DNA of 64,000 bases from Ferruginibacter yonginensis (GCF_042651465.1 NZ_JBHSCZ010000001.1:124001-188000), one strand, 5' to 3'; positions 9,144 to 18,894 are shown, numbered from the stretch's first letter. A program made the numbers and translations. Notes: generated from the sequence alone by a model not told the origin.

Positions 9144-11786
9144 TTATTTTTTAATAATCTTCTTAATTAGTTTTTCATCACCTGTGTTCAATTCTAACAT
9201 GTATGAACCAGATGCTAAGTTGTTCAAGTCATTTAATACAACAATATTTTCGCCTCTTTGTAAAGTAACTTTTCTATTCAATACCTCTTTACCATCGAAT
9301 GATAATATTCTGCATTGTGCAACGGTCACGATTGCTGAGTTATATGAAATTTTAATATTGTCTTCAAATGGATTAGGGAAAACACTCAACGAATTGTTTA
9401 AAGCACCTTTAACCCTTAAAGCAATGATTTTTGAATAAGTAGCCCTGCCCGATAAATCAACAATTTTTAAGCGATAGTACACAATAGATGCATTCATTGC
9501 TTTTTTATCATTGTAGCTATACAATTGTGTAGTTGTAGTTGTACCATTACCTGCAACCGTACCTAATTTCACAAAGTTTACACCATCGTCACTTCTTTCA
9601 ACATCAAAATAATCATTGTTTAATTCATTTTCGGTTGACCATGTTAAGTAACCAAAGTTGTTAACCAAAGCTGCTTTAAAGTCAAGTAAGGTAACAGCTA
9701 AAGTGGTATTAGGGGCTATTAACGCTGTACCATCATCTGTAAATACATCTCCTGCTTGTGAGTTTGTGGTAATACGGGCTGTGTTAATAACTGCACCTGT
9801 AACACTATTTGCTGTTACTTTCAAAGTTACCGTGTATACACCACCAACAGGTAATTGTCCACCAGCTGTACTTGTAGCGCCAGTTCCAATATTGAATTTC
9901 AAAAAGGTTTTACCATTTTGCGTTCCTTTTGATGCAAAATCTCCATCAACATTATCCGTTTGTGGCGTTGGTACCAATATACCCGGAGCAGCAACAATAA
10001 CCATTGAGTTGGCTTTGTAAGTTACATTGCTTGGTAAAGTATCAATAATAACAGCATTGTAAGCAGTACCAGGGCCGAGATTTGAACCTGTTAACGTATA
10101 AGTAAGCTCTTCACTAGGTTCTAATAAACCATTTAAATTTGCATCAACTACAGTCTTATTTAAAGTAATTACAGGGTCTTTCATTAAAATTTGAAAAGCA
10201 AAAACACTAGGGAAATATTGATCAGCTTCAGTACCAAACTCAATTTTTACGGTAGTAGCATTTGGTAAAATGCCATACCCGCTTCCAACTTGTACTTCAT
10301 CAATATCAATACCCATTTGGTTAGAATAGTTTGGATTTTTTGAAGTTACAAAAGCACCATTTTTTGATATAGTACCGTTCCAAAAGTTGGTAACTGGGTT
10401 AACAGCATTGCTTACTGCAATATCATTTACTTTAATATAATCACCAGCAGGGCTGTTAGTACTAGCTCCTAAATTAGCATCACCTTCCCAAACCATAGTA
10501 CTCATTATAGCATCGCCTAATGCAAGTGTATTACTTGGTACATTTAACCCAGTTAAGTTAACTACTTGAGTTACTTGTGAACCTGAGTTAAATACTTGAG
10601 AAAAACCATCATATATTCTTACACTATTGTATGGTCGAGCTAAATTTTCATAAGCGATCATAATACACCATCCACCATAATTACCACCACCTGAAGTAGA
10701 ACCTGCATTTACAGGTATATTCGCAACAGTGTATGTACCTACTCCATTACCTTGTATAAAACTCGTAATATCAACATATGATTGATAAGCAATATCGCCA
10801 GATGCTAATACTTGCTGATCAGTACTTGTGCTAGCTGCAATTAAACTGGTATAAATACCTGAGTTGCCTTTTCTTATTTTAACTTTTTTCAAGGTATCTG
10901 CAACCGCTGCTATTGTAGATGAAATTCTTCCTCCCCAATACAAACGAGCAAACTTAATAGTGTTAGTACCAGAAGGTAAAACCAAATCAGCCGATGATGC
11001 ATTTGATGGGTTAAAAGGTGTGGCTCTAAGGCTCATATCAAAAAAGCAATCAGAACTATTAGCGTTATTTTGATGTATTTCAACCGCAATAACATTGTTA
11101 CCATTTACGAATGAGGTAATGGGTAAACTTAAAGTTTCGTTATTGGTGGCTGAATTGTTTGACGCTAATGTGTTGTAGGTGATAGTGCCAGATGGCATAT
11201 TTGACCTTTTTACTTCTACGCCATTAACATAAATAACAATACCATCATCGTAACTATACGTAAAGTTTAAATTTGTGTACGCAGCTGTGTTAGCAATGTT
11301 AATATTTTTTAAGAAATAATGTGTTCGTGCACTTGGTATGGTAACCGTTTGTGATGCGCCATAACCAAATGTTCCGGTTGCACTTACCCAATTTGTTGTA
11401 GGGTTAGCAAGTGTACGCCATGCAGTACCTTGGTCGCTATTAGGATTGTTGTAAAACCAATTAGATGCACTGTTGAAAATATTTACAACAGGTAAGGTAG
11501 CATCGATTAATACGGGCTGTATATTTTCACCATCATTACCGTACTGACTGAACCCTAAGCCACCAACCCCATTTGAGGCAACCGATGATTCATTCATTTT
11601 TGTGGTGTTAGCAACATTGTTATCAACAATGTGTGTAATGGTATTTCCAAAAATAGCGGTACCGCCTTTTAAGTTTTGTGAAAATACTTGGGTGTAAGGT
11701 CGAATGTTTTGAGCATACATTTGTGCACAAACCATTGTTGAAATAACACAAATAAGTGTAATTTTTTTGAAAGTAGAAGTAAGCAT
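9144..11786 (-). CDS. Type IX secretion cargo protein with DUF11-like repeat and C-terminal sorting domain
   Basis: 880 residues with an N-terminal signal peptide (ending CAQMYAQ). Residues ~80-260 form an all-beta region with a carbohydrate-binding or lectin-like look (YVNGVEVKRSNMPSG). An adhesin-like region follows, then a DUF11/conserved-repeat segment (LNKTVVDANLNGLLEPSEELTYTLTGSN). The C-terminus has the fibronectin-like TWSTENELNNDYFDVERS segment and ends in a type A type IX sorting domain (FPNPFEDNIKISY ... YMLEL ... KLIKKIIKK). The protein is therefore predicted to cross the outer membrane by type IX secretion and be surface-attached or released. Its function is unknown; structural or adhesive roles are plausible. 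It is monocistronic. Confidence 0.9.
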   Translation of the reverse strand: MLTSTFKKITLICVISTMVCAQMYAQNIRPYTQVFSQNLKGGTAIFGNTITHIVDNNVANTTKMNESSVASNGVGGLGFSQYGNDGENIQPVLIDATLPVVNIFNSASNWFYNNPNSDQGTAWRTLANPTTNWVSATGTFGYGASQTVTIPSARTHYFLKNINIANTAAYTNLNFTYSYDDGIVIYVNGVEVKRSNMPSGTITYNTLASNNSATNNETLSLPITSFVNGNNVIAVEIHQNNANSSDCFFDMSLRATPFNPSNASSADLVLPSGTNTIKFARLYWGGRISSTIAAVADTLKKVKIRKGNSGIYTSLIAASTSTDQQVLASGDIAYQSYVDITSFIQGNGVGTYTVANIPVNAGSTSGGGNYGGWCIMIAYENLARPYNSVRIYDGFSQVFNSGSQVTQVVNLTGLNVPSNTLALGDAIMSTMVWEGDANLGASTNSPAGDYIKVNDIAVSNAVNPVTNFWNGTISKNGAFVTSKNPNYSNQMGIDIDEVQVGSGYGILPNATTVKIEFGTEADQYFPSVFAFQILMKDPVITLNKTVVDANLNGLLEPSEELTYTLTGSNLGPGTAYNAVIIDTLPSNVTYKANSMVIVAAPGILVPTPQTDNVDGDFASKGTQNGKTFLKFNIGTGATSTAGGQLPVGGVYTVTLKVTANSVTGAVINTARITTNSQAGDVFTDDGTALIAPNTTLAVTLLDFKAALVNNFGYLTWSTENELNNDYFDVERSDDGVNFVKLGTVAGNGTTTTTQLYSYNDKKAMNASIVYYRLKIVDLSGRATYSKIIALRVKGALNNSLSVFPNPFEDNIKISYNSAIVTVAQCRILSFDGKEVLNRKVTLQRGENIVVLNDLNNLASGSYMLELNTGDEKLIKKIIKK

Positions 11787-12155
11787 TTTTAAATTTTTAA
11801 AAGTTTAAAAAAGGCTCACAGGAAATAAAAATGTTTTTTAAAGATGATCTTTAGATAGATATTAGATTTCAACATTCAAAAAATGTTGCACTTTGGATTG
11901 CCTAAGATTGTATATACTCATTAGTAAAATTACTAATAGTTGGGGGCTAAAAAGAGTATTTATACTTAGGGTGCAAACATACTATATTTTTTAAGACAAA
12001 AACAAATTAAATACACGAAACCTTAAAATAAGTATATGAAATTACTATTCTGGTATATAAAATGACAAAAATCTGATACTTAATTAAAATATATTTAAGT
12101 AATATTTAATGTATGTTGTTTCGGGATTTACTTATTTTTTGAGAAAATATATTTT
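11787..12155. other. Intergenic region upstream of the type IX cargo gene
   Basis: 369 bp, very A/T-rich. It holds a good minus-strand promoter at 11974-12006 and an approximately 190-nt leader for the cargo gene. The left part of 12007-12155 carries the 3' end of msrA transcription. I see no ORF of note and no clear terminator for msrA. Confidence 0.5.
11974..12006 (-). promoter_or_regulatory. Bacteroidota-type promoter for the type IX cargo gene
   Basis: On the minus strand TATGTTTG (11974-11981) fits TAnnTTTG, and TTTG at 12003-12006 lies 21 bp upstream. A second TTTG at 11997-12000 is closer (15 bp). The match to both boxes and the location in a long intergenic region support it. Confidence 0.55.
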
Positions 12156-12689
12156 TTAGGATTTTTTTTGTGCTAAATATTTTTCAACTTTTGGCCTAAT
12201 TACAAATTGACAATAACCGGCCGTTTTATTATTGTTATAATAATTTTGATGATAATCTTCTGCCTTATAAAAAACGGTAAACGGTTCAATAATTGTAACT
12301 ACTTCGTTTTTAAATATTTTTTGTTCGTTTAGTTGTTGCTTAAAAGCAGTAGCAATTTCTTTTTGAATATCGTTATGATAAAAAATGATGCTTCTGTATT
12401 GTGTACCCACATCATTACCTTGTCGGTTTAGGGTAGTGGGGTCGTGTGATTCCCAAAAAACTTTTAATAAAGCATCGTATGGTAAAATGGTATTATCAAA
12501 AGTAATTTGCAAACACTCAGCATGGTTGGTGGTACCTGTACAAATATCTTTATAAGTAGGGTTAATAGTATCTCCGCCACTGTAGCCACTTTCTACTTTA
12601 ATTACACCAGGCACTAATTGAAAAACGGCTTCCGTACACCAAAAGCAACCGTTCCCTAACGTTGCTATTTCTATATTGTTTGAATTCAT
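12156..12689 (-). CDS. msrA: Peptide-methionine (S)-S-oxide reductase
   Basis: 177-residue MsrA, which repairs the S-epimer of methionine sulfoxide in proteins using thioredoxin-derived electrons. The catalytic motif GCFWC (Cys15, Cys18) is near the N-terminus, followed by GVIKVESGYSGG, YKDICTGTTNHAE and FWESHDPTTLNRQGNDVGTQYRS, all typical of the family. There is no signal peptide, so it acts in the cytoplasm. Length is normal. The upstream neighbour on the same strand is an unknown secreted protein whose stop is 38 bp away, so the two may be co-transcribed. Confidence 0.96.
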   Translation of the reverse strand: MNSNNIEIATLGNGCFWCTEAVFQLVPGVIKVESGYSGGDTINPTYKDICTGTTNHAECLQITFDNTILPYDALLKVFWESHDPTTLNRQGNDVGTQYRSIIFYHNDIQKEIATAFKQQLNEQKIFKNEVVTIIEPFTVFYKAEDYHQNYYNNNKTAGYCQFVIRPKVEKYLAQKKS

Positions 12690-12727
12690 TTGTTACAAAG
12701 TTTAGTTGTTACCAATATATACGATGA

Positions 12728-13666
12728 TTATTGGTTTTCCCTTTCACCACCTTTTAATTGGCTATCGTCAATATTACCTTTTGTATCTCTTATAGGTTTA
12801 GGTATGATGTATTTTTGAGGAGGAGCCCCACCAAATATATTTTTTGAATGTATCCATTTTCCGTTGGTCCATTTAAAGCCTTCATATTCACCATCGGGTA
12901 CCAATGTATATTTCTTTTTAATATCGCCTGTTTCCGAAAATAATTCGTCAAAAATTACCGCATCGTAATCTGGGTCAAATGTTAAACGGGGAGAAGCTTC
13001 TTTTTTGAACTCCATAATAAATCTCGATGCATTTTTGGGATAATTACTTCCATTTTCCATCACAAATAATTTATTACCAAAAATGGGTTCGCCGTTTACA
13101 AATTCTAACACATCCATAATTTTTTTATCGCTTCTGATATTGTTTTCATCAAAACCAAATAAAGTGTAAATATTACGACCATTTAGTTGCTTTTGAATGA
13201 TTTTGTAATATACGGCACCCATCCAACCTTCATTGTTACCAATGGTATCAGCCATGTTGGTGGTTACGTCAGATTTGTCAATGAGTGCAAAACGCTTAAA
13301 TGAACCATCTTTTGTACGCATTTGAATGGCACCGTGTTGCCGTACTGTATTTTCGTTGATCACTAATTGCCATGTGTAAATTCTAAAGCTACTATCGGGT
13401 GCATATAATTTTGAAACGTTGATGATGGAGTCAAACGGAAAGTAAAAGGAATAAGGTGTTTTTAATGCCCTAACCAATACTCTAGTAAATAAACTATCCG
13501 CTGTAAACCTATCTGCAGCACTACGGCCTTGTACTATTTTTAAACCAATGGTTTTTAGTGAATCTTCTTTTTTCTGCAAAAATTTATAATCTGTTTTGTT
13601 GATGTACTGGGCAGTTGATTGAAAGCCAATACAAGCAATCATAAAACAAGTAAAAATATATTTCAT
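12728..13666 (-). CDS. Secreted protein of unknown function
   Basis: 312 residues with a signal peptide (residues 1-19, ending FQSTAQ). I do not recognise a named family. The sequence is polar and looks globular, with repeated Asp/Tyr-rich beta-type stretches (RFALIDKSDV, YTLFGFDENN, GEYEGFKWTNGKW) and a Lys/Gly/Asn-rich tail (PKPIRDTKGN, GGEREN). No transmembrane helix follows the signal, no lipobox is present, and there is no type IX sorting domain, so the periplasm is the likely site. msrA lies 38 bp downstream on the same strand. Similar proteins occur in other Bacteroidota as far as I recall, without assigned function. Confidence 0.75.
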   Translation of the reverse strand: MKYIFTCFMIACIGFQSTAQYINKTDYKFLQKKEDSLKTIGLKIVQGRSAADRFTADSLFTRVLVRALKTPYSFYFPFDSIINVSKLYAPDSSFRIYTWQLVINENTVRQHGAIQMRTKDGSFKRFALIDKSDVTTNMADTIGNNEGWMGAVYYKIIQKQLNGRNIYTLFGFDENNIRSDKKIMDVLEFVNGEPIFGNKLFVMENGSNYPKNASRFIMEFKKEASPRLTFDPDYDAVIFDELFSETGDIKKKYTLVPDGEYEGFKWTNGKWIHSKNIFGGAPPQKYIIPKPIRDTKGNIDDSQLKGGERENQ

Positions 13667-13737
13667 AAAGTAAATATATAAAATGAAGCCGCTATTTTGG
13701 TGGCAAGCAATATTAAGAAGCTATTTTTAACGAAAGC

Positions 13738-14985
13738 TTATCGTAATTGTTGGGCAAAGTCAATTAGGGTATTAAAAACGGCATCTATCCGACTGTCAGT
13801 TGTATCAACCTCTGGTCGGGTGGTAGTTAAAAAAACTGTTTTTATACCTAGGTTTCTGCCAAACTGCATATCACTTAATGTATTACCCACCATTACCGCT
13901 TTTTGTAAATCAATATCTTTAAAATGTTCAATAGCTTGTAAACCCATGCCAGGGTTAGGTTTACGGTTATTACTCTCAATATCTTTACAATAGTAAATAG
14001 CATCAATTCGTCCGCCATGCGCTTCAATAGCAGCCTGCATGTTTTGATGAATGTTAATAACATCCTCTTCTTTAGTAACCCCTTTACCAATACCTTTTTG
14101 GTTGGTAACTACAATGATGTATTTAAAGGTAGATGCAAATATTTTAAAGGCATCAAATATACCATCATAAAACTGAAATTCATCCCATGTATGAATATAA
14201 TCATCTAACTTTTCATGGTTAATTACACCATCTCTGTCAATGAAAAGTGTCCAATCTTCGTCAATGCCTAAGGTTTCAATCATAAATTGTTGTTTAAAAT
14301 CAACTTGTGCTTTAAAGTAATCAGCTGGCACACCAATATCAATAAAATAACCATTATCAACATATGCGCCTAATGTATGCTGTGGTGCTTGTAACTTTAA
14401 ATAGTCATTTTCAAATGAAAATTGCGCTGGTAAAACTGCATTTAAAAATGCATTTTTGTAGATGATGTATACACCTCCGTTTATAAAGCCGTTTGCTATA
14501 ATTACTTTTTCGTTGAAGGCGGTAATAATATATTGCTCATTAAAATTAACTGTACCATACCTTTCAACTAGTTTCATAGGCTTTAACGCCAAAGTACATT
14601 GGGTTTGTAATGCCAAGTGTTGAGCGTATAAATTTTTATAATCAACCTTAAACAAAGTATCGCCATTAGTTACAAACACATGTTCGGTTTCACAAAAACT
14701 TAAGGCTTTTTTAATAGCACCGCCTGTGCCTAACGGTTCCTGCTCTATTGAAAAACTATGTTTTAATGTAGGAAATTGTTGCTGAATATAGTGTTGAACG
14801 CTATCGCTTTTATAACCCAATGCCCAAATAAAATGTGTAACACCTTGTTTAATTTGATATTGCACCAACCAATATAGAAAAGGTTTTGCTGATACTTGTG
14901 CCAAACATTTTGGTACAACAGGCACCGTATGTTGTAAACGAGTGCCAAGGCCGCCTGCTAATATGATACAAGTGTGGGGCAACAT
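13738..14985 (-). CDS. Fusion of heptose-1-phosphate guanylyltransferase (HddC-like) and heptose-1,7-bisphosphate phosphatase (GmhB-like)
   Basis: 415 residues with two enzymes in one chain. Residues 1 to ~235 are a sugar-nucleotide transferase: the LAGGLGTRL signature is near residue 10, VPKCLAQV follows, and TNGDTLF carries the metal-binding Asp. Residues ~245-415 are a HAD-IIIA phosphatase: FIDRDGVIN holds the nucleophile and acid/base Asp near 250, VVTNQKGIGKG is motif II, RKPNPGM and MVGNTLSDMQFG are motifs III and IV. With the neighbouring GmhA and HddA genes this supplies the last two chemical steps to GDP-D-glycero-alpha-D-manno-heptose. It starts 3 bp after the gmhA stop, which indicates co-translation. 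Guanylyl specificity is inferred from context rather than read from residues. Confidence 0.85.
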   Translation of the reverse strand: MLPHTCIILAGGLGTRLQHTVPVVPKCLAQVSAKPFLYWLVQYQIKQGVTHFIWALGYKSDSVQHYIQQQFPTLKHSFSIEQEPLGTGGAIKKALSFCETEHVFVTNGDTLFKVDYKNLYAQHLALQTQCTLALKPMKLVERYGTVNFNEQYIITAFNEKVIIANGFINGGVYIIYKNAFLNAVLPAQFSFENDYLKLQAPQHTLGAYVDNGYFIDIGVPADYFKAQVDFKQQFMIETLGIDEDWTLFIDRDGVINHEKLDDYIHTWDEFQFYDGIFDAFKIFASTFKYIIVVTNQKGIGKGVTKEEDVINIHQNMQAAIEAHGGRIDAIYYCKDIESNNRKPNPGMGLQAIEHFKDIDLQKAVMVGNTLSDMQFGRNLGIKTVFLTTTRPEVDTTDSRIDAVFNTLIDFAQQLR

Positions 14986-14988
14986 TAA

Positions 14989-15564
14989 TTAAGCAAAATA
15001 GGCGGCTTCTACAAATTCACAAATAATATGACCCACTAAAATATGGCTCTCTTGAATACGTGGTGTGGTAGTGGAGGGTACGTTAATTAAATAATCGCAA
15101 CTGTTTTTCATTTGTCCACCAGTTGCACCAGTAAAGCCAATGGTGATCATTCCTTTTTGTTGTGCAGCCTCAATAGCATTGATGATGTTAGCACTATTAC
15201 CTGATGTACTAATGCCTATTAACACATCGCCTGGTTTACCAAAGCCTTTTACCATACGGGCATACACTACATCAAAACTATAATCGTTTGCAACGGCTGT
15301 TATGTAAGAGCTGTTTACATGTAAAGCCTCAGCTGGTAAAGCTTCTCTATCTTTATAAAAACGACCACTAAATTCAGCAGCTAAATGTTGTGCATCAGCA
15401 GCGCTGCCACCATTGCCACAAAACAATACTTTGTTGCCATTTTTAAAAGCAGTTGTTATTACAGTAACTACTTTTTCTATAGTTGCTAACAAGGTATCAT
15501 CTTGTAAAATTTGTTGTTTTACTTTAATTGAAGCCGCTATAATATCTTTAATGGGTTGTTTCAT
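14989..15564 (-). CDS. gmhA: Sedoheptulose-7-phosphate isomerase
   Basis: 191-residue SIS-domain protein. GmhA converts sedoheptulose 7-phosphate to D-glycero-D-manno-heptose 7-phosphate, the entry step of heptose nucleotide synthesis. Seen here: FCGNGGSAADAQHLAAEFSGR near residues 48-68, the ISTSGNSANII phosphate-binding loop, a central IGFTGATGG segment and a C-terminal ESHILVGHIICEFVE helix with the conserved Gln-Glu-x-His. Length and order match the family. DiaA/GmhA-like SIS proteins can be confused, but the adjacent heptose kinase and nucleotidyltransferase-phosphatase fusion settle it. It follows a 152-bp gap after hddA, where a -7-like TAAATTTG on the minus strand (15639-15646) could start a separate transcript. 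Confidence 0.92.
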   Translation of the reverse strand: MKQPIKDIIAASIKVKQQILQDDTLLATIEKVVTVITTAFKNGNKVLFCGNGGSAADAQHLAAEFSGRFYKDREALPAEALHVNSSYITAVANDYSFDVVYARMVKGFGKPGDVLIGISTSGNSANIINAIEAAQQKGMITIGFTGATGGQMKNSCDYLINVPSTTTPRIQESHILVGHIICEFVEAAYFA

Positions 15565-15716
15565 TTTTATACTTTTTTAAAGTTGTAATGGTTGCAATTG
15601 GTTGAATATATGGTTAATATTTTTGCTGTTGCATTGTGCAAATTTAAATATTTACAGGGGTAATTTTAGATTTACTTGCGTAGGCAAAAATGAAGGTTTG
15701 TAAACAAGCTAAAAAG

Positions 15717-16748
15717 TTATAGGCAGTAATGGGCTAAACCATTTTTAGTAAATTCAAATGGTTGAATGCTACCACCAAAACGTAAAATTGTTTCTGCAAC
15801 GTTATGTTTACAATTGTTGGGGCAATAAAAAATCATGAAACCTCCGCCACCTGCACCGCTAATTTTTCCACCTGTTGCACCGGCAGCTATAGCAGCATTA
15901 TAAATTTGCTCAATAAAATCATTACTAATGTTATGAGCCATTTGTCTTTTTTGAGCAAAACCTGTATGTAATAATTCGCCCATTTGATCAATGTTATTTT
16001 CACTCAAAATAATTTGCATTTGTTGTGCTTGCTTTTTGAGTTGGTGCATGGCTTCAATACTGGGCAAGTTATTTTGCAATACATTGTTTACTTGCTCTGT
16101 TATAATGGTTGCACTGTCTCTAGTAGTATCAGTATAGTACAACAATAAATTATTTTGTAGTTGTTGTAGGGCAGTTTCATTCATAATAATGTTGTGTACA
16201 TTAACAACATCATTTGGGTTAAAAACCATCATGTTAATACCACCGAAAGTTGCGGCATATTGATCTTGCCTACCACCAGCTAATTGCAATTCACATCTTT
16301 CAATATAATATGCCAAATGTGCAATATCATACTTAGAAAATGATAATTGATACAATTCTATAAATGCTCCAACCACCGCCACTACTAAGGTAGATGATGT
16401 TCCTAAACCAGAACCCAAAGGCGCATCAACTGATACTGTAATGTGTAAACCCTCTGGTACAACATCATCATTTTTTTGAAAATAATTATAAACGGCAATC
16501 ACCAAATTAAATGAATGATTGTAGGGTAATATCTTTTGTAAAGGATAATGAACCCTTTCACCTGTTGATGTATTTTCAATGATGATGTTGGGCTCTTCAA
16601 TAATAGTAATGCTACAGTGTGCATATAAAGAAATAGTGGCATTTACCACCACACCACCAAACATATCTGCATACGGACTCACATCTGTTCCACCACCAGC
16701 CAAACCAATACGTAGTGGCGCTTTACTATAAAATTTGCGGTAATTCAT
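15717..16748 (-). CDS. hddA: D-glycero-alpha-D-manno-heptose 7-phosphate kinase
   Basis: 343-residue GHMP kinase that phosphorylates heptose 7-phosphate at C1 with the alpha configuration. The N-terminus (APLRIGLAGGGTDVSPY) is characteristic of the HddA/fucokinase-like branch, the ATP-binding GHMP loop is PLGSGLGTSSTLVVA near residue 110, RQDQYAATFGGINMM follows, and the C-terminal motif GGKISGAGGGGFMIF closes the site. The stop of the upstream glycosyltransferase is reached 2 bp before... on the minus strand hddA is transcribed ahead of gmhA and immediately adjoins the GT4 gene, with its ATG 2 bp from that gene's stop. Together with gmhA and the fusion gene this completes the GDP-heptose route. 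Confidence 0.92.
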   Translation of the reverse strand: MNYRKFYSKAPLRIGLAGGGTDVSPYADMFGGVVVNATISLYAHCSITIIEEPNIIIENTSTGERVHYPLQKILPYNHSFNLVIAVYNYFQKNDDVVPEGLHITVSVDAPLGSGLGTSSTLVVAVVGAFIELYQLSFSKYDIAHLAYYIERCELQLAGGRQDQYAATFGGINMMVFNPNDVVNVHNIIMNETALQQLQNNLLLYYTDTTRDSATIITEQVNNVLQNNLPSIEAMHQLKKQAQQMQIILSENNIDQMGELLHTGFAQKRQMAHNISNDFIEQIYNAAIAAGATGGKISGAGGGGFMIFYCPNNCKHNVAETILRFGGSIQPFEFTKNGLAHYCL

Positions 16749-16750
16749 TG

Positions 16751-17902
16751 TTAAGCCAGGTCGTTTTTTTGGTTTGGATGAACGATGGCGTTTACTAAAT
16801 TTTGCCAGCTAAGTGCTGGTTTGGCTTGTTTAATATTGTCGATAAAATATTGCGCATCATACTTAAAAAAAGCCAGTAGGCTTTCAGCAATAGCAGTAGG
16901 GTTGGGCGCTGTAACTAAGCCAATTTTTTCATGTGGTACCAATGATGGCAAGCCACCTACATTGGTTACAATCATAGGTATTTCAAAATGATAAGCTAGT
17001 GGTGTAACCCCACTTTGAGTGGCATTGCGATAAGGTTGTATCACTACATCTGCAGCGCAAAAATAATTGCGTACTTGATAATCGGGTATAAAATCAGTTT
17101 TTAAAATCAAATAATCTGCCAAGAGTAGCTCAGCAATTTGGGTATCAAATGGTTGTCTATCTTCATAAAATTCACCAGCAATTAACACTTTAAATGGAAC
17201 TTTATTTTGTTGTTTTTTGATGATATTAATCGCATCTAACAACATATCAACGCCTTTGTATTTTCTGATAAACCCAAAAAATAATACAATTTTATCATTG
17301 TTTGTAATCCCTAAAGCGGCTCTAGCAGCCTCTTTGGTGATTTTTTCTCCAAAATTATCATACAACGGATGTGTAATAAACTGTGTAGGTTGCTGCTGTG
17401 TAAAGGTTTTTAAATCTGCTAATACTTGTTCACTCATTACAATAAAACGATCAACGGGTTTTATAAAATATTTTGTAAACAAGGTATCGCCTATGCGTTT
17501 TTCATGCGGAATAATATTATCAGCAATACAAACAATTTGAGTGTGTTTATTTTTTTTGATAATGCGTAAAATCGTTCCTAGGCATGGGCCCATAAACGGA
17601 ATCCAATAACGTACCACTACAATATCGGGTCGTAATTTTTTTATTTGTCTACCAACTTTAAGCCAATTCAATGGGTTAACGGTATTTATAGCAACTGATA
17701 TTTTTAAATCAGTAGGTGCAGGCTCATCAGAATATTGTGTAGTACCTGGAAATAAAAAATTGGGATACTGCAATGAAAAAGTAACAATGCTGGTTTGGTA
17801 ACCTTGATGCATACACTCACGAGCCAGTCGCTCATTAAAAGTAGATAAACCGCCTCCACGTAAGGGATGAGCTGAACCTATGATGACTACTGAGGTTGGC
17901 AT
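16751..17902 (-). CDS. Glycosyltransferase, GT4-like
   Basis: 383 residues in two Rossmann-like halves (GT-B fold). The N-terminus (VVIIGSAHPLRGGGLSTFNERLA) carries the glycine-rich acceptor loop, LFFGFIRKYKGVDMLLDA is the start of the Glycos_transf_1 domain, and QPYRNATQSGVTPLAYHFEIPMIVTNVGGLP is the nucleotide-sugar binding region typical of GT4. Donor and acceptor are unknown; GDP-heptose is an attractive donor because the synthesis genes follow directly. The start is the ATG giving MPTSVVIIG, one base past the stop of the GT2 gene; an earlier in-frame ATG would lie inside that gene. No signal or membrane helix is evident, so it acts on the cytoplasmic side. Confidence 0.88.
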   Translation of the reverse strand: MPTSVVIIGSAHPLRGGGLSTFNERLARECMHQGYQTSIVTFSLQYPNFLFPGTTQYSDEPAPTDLKISVAINTVNPLNWLKVGRQIKKLRPDIVVVRYWIPFMGPCLGTILRIIKKNKHTQIVCIADNIIPHEKRIGDTLFTKYFIKPVDRFIVMSEQVLADLKTFTQQQPTQFITHPLYDNFGEKITKEAARAALGITNNDKIVLFFGFIRKYKGVDMLLDAINIIKKQQNKVPFKVLIAGEFYEDRQPFDTQIAELLLADYLILKTDFIPDYQVRNYFCAADVVIQPYRNATQSGVTPLAYHFEIPMIVTNVGGLPSLVPHEKIGLVTAPNPTAIAESLLAFFKYDAQYFIDNIKQAKPALSWQNLVNAIVHPNQKNDLA

Positions 17903-17903
17903 A

Positions 17904-18845
17904 TTATAACCCCATTTTTTGTTCAATAAGGTAACTATTTTTATCAGGAGCATTACGTGCAATTAACTCACCTAAAAAGCCTGCTAAAAATAATTGCGTA
18001 CCCATAATCATGGCTAAAATGGCAAAGAAAAATAAAGGTCGTTGCGTCATGCCTGTGCCATCAAAAAAGAATTTTGAAATGACGAGATAGGTGAAAATAG
18101 TGAAGCCTGTAAAAAATGCCAATGTGCCCCATAAGCCAAAAAAGTGCATGGGGCGTTTTCCGAATTTACCAACAAAGGTGATGGAACCTAAATCTAAAAA
18201 GCCGTTTACAAAACGTTCCCACCCAAATTTGGTTACACCATATTTACGGGGCCTATGTTCAACAACTTTTTCACCAATTTTTTTAAAGCCGCTCCACTTG
18301 GCCAATACAGGAATATAACGGTGCATTTCACCATATACTTCAATACTTTTTACAACTTTATTTTTATAGGCTTTTAAACCACAATTAAAATCATGTAACT
18401 TAATACCACTGCTAGCTCTAGCTGCAGCGTTGAAAAATTTTGAAGGTATATTTTTGGTAAATGTGTTATCATAACGTATTTTTTTCCAGCCGCTAACAAT
18501 ATCAAAGTTTTCATTTAAAACCATATTGCGAAGCGCTGGTATTTCATCAGGAGAGTCTTGCATATCAGCATCCATAGTAATTACTACTTCGCCTTTGGCT
18601 GCACGAAATGCTTCATTTAATGCCGCTGATTTGCCATAGTTGCGTTGAAATTTAATGCCTTTGAACGCATCATTTTTTGCACGAATACCTTCAATAACGG
18701 CCCATGAATTATCGGTACTACCATCATCTACCATAATAACTTCATAACTAAAATTATTGGCAAGCATCACCCTTTCAATCCATGCGGCTAATTCGGGTAA
18801 CGATTCATCTTCATTGTATAATGGTATTACTATTGAAAGATCCAT
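17904..18845 (-). CDS. GT2 glycosyltransferase with two C-terminal membrane helices (GtrB/DPM1-like)
   Basis: 313 residues. The GT2 catalytic domain (about 1-220) shows SIVIPLYNEDESLPEL, MVDDGSTDNSW, the metal-binding DADMQDSP and HRPRKYGVTKFGWERF. Two C-terminal helices follow (about 235-260 and 270-295). This layout is that of polyprenyl-phosphate glycosyltransferases such as GtrB and ArnC, which load a sugar on undecaprenyl phosphate. A role in lipid-linked sugar formation for cell-surface glycans is therefore likely; the sugar is unknown. It starts 49 bp after DUF4199 and sits 1 bp ahead of the GT4 gene. Confidence 0.9.
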   Translation of the reverse strand: MDLSIVIPLYNEDESLPELAAWIERVMLANNFSYEVIMVDDGSTDNSWAVIEGIRAKNDAFKGIKFQRNYGKSAALNEAFRAAKGEVVITMDADMQDSPDEIPALRNMVLNENFDIVSGWKKIRYDNTFTKNIPSKFFNAAARASSGIKLHDFNCGLKAYKNKVVKSIEVYGEMHRYIPVLAKWSGFKKIGEKVVEHRPRKYGVTKFGWERFVNGFLDLGSITFVGKFGKRPMHFFGLWGTLAFFTGFTIFTYLVISKFFFDGTGMTQRPLFFFAILAMIMGTQLFLAGFLGELIARNAPDKNSYLIEQKMGL

Positions 18846-18894
18846 GTGTATGTAAATTTGATATGTAAATAAATGACTTTTTACAAGTCAATAC

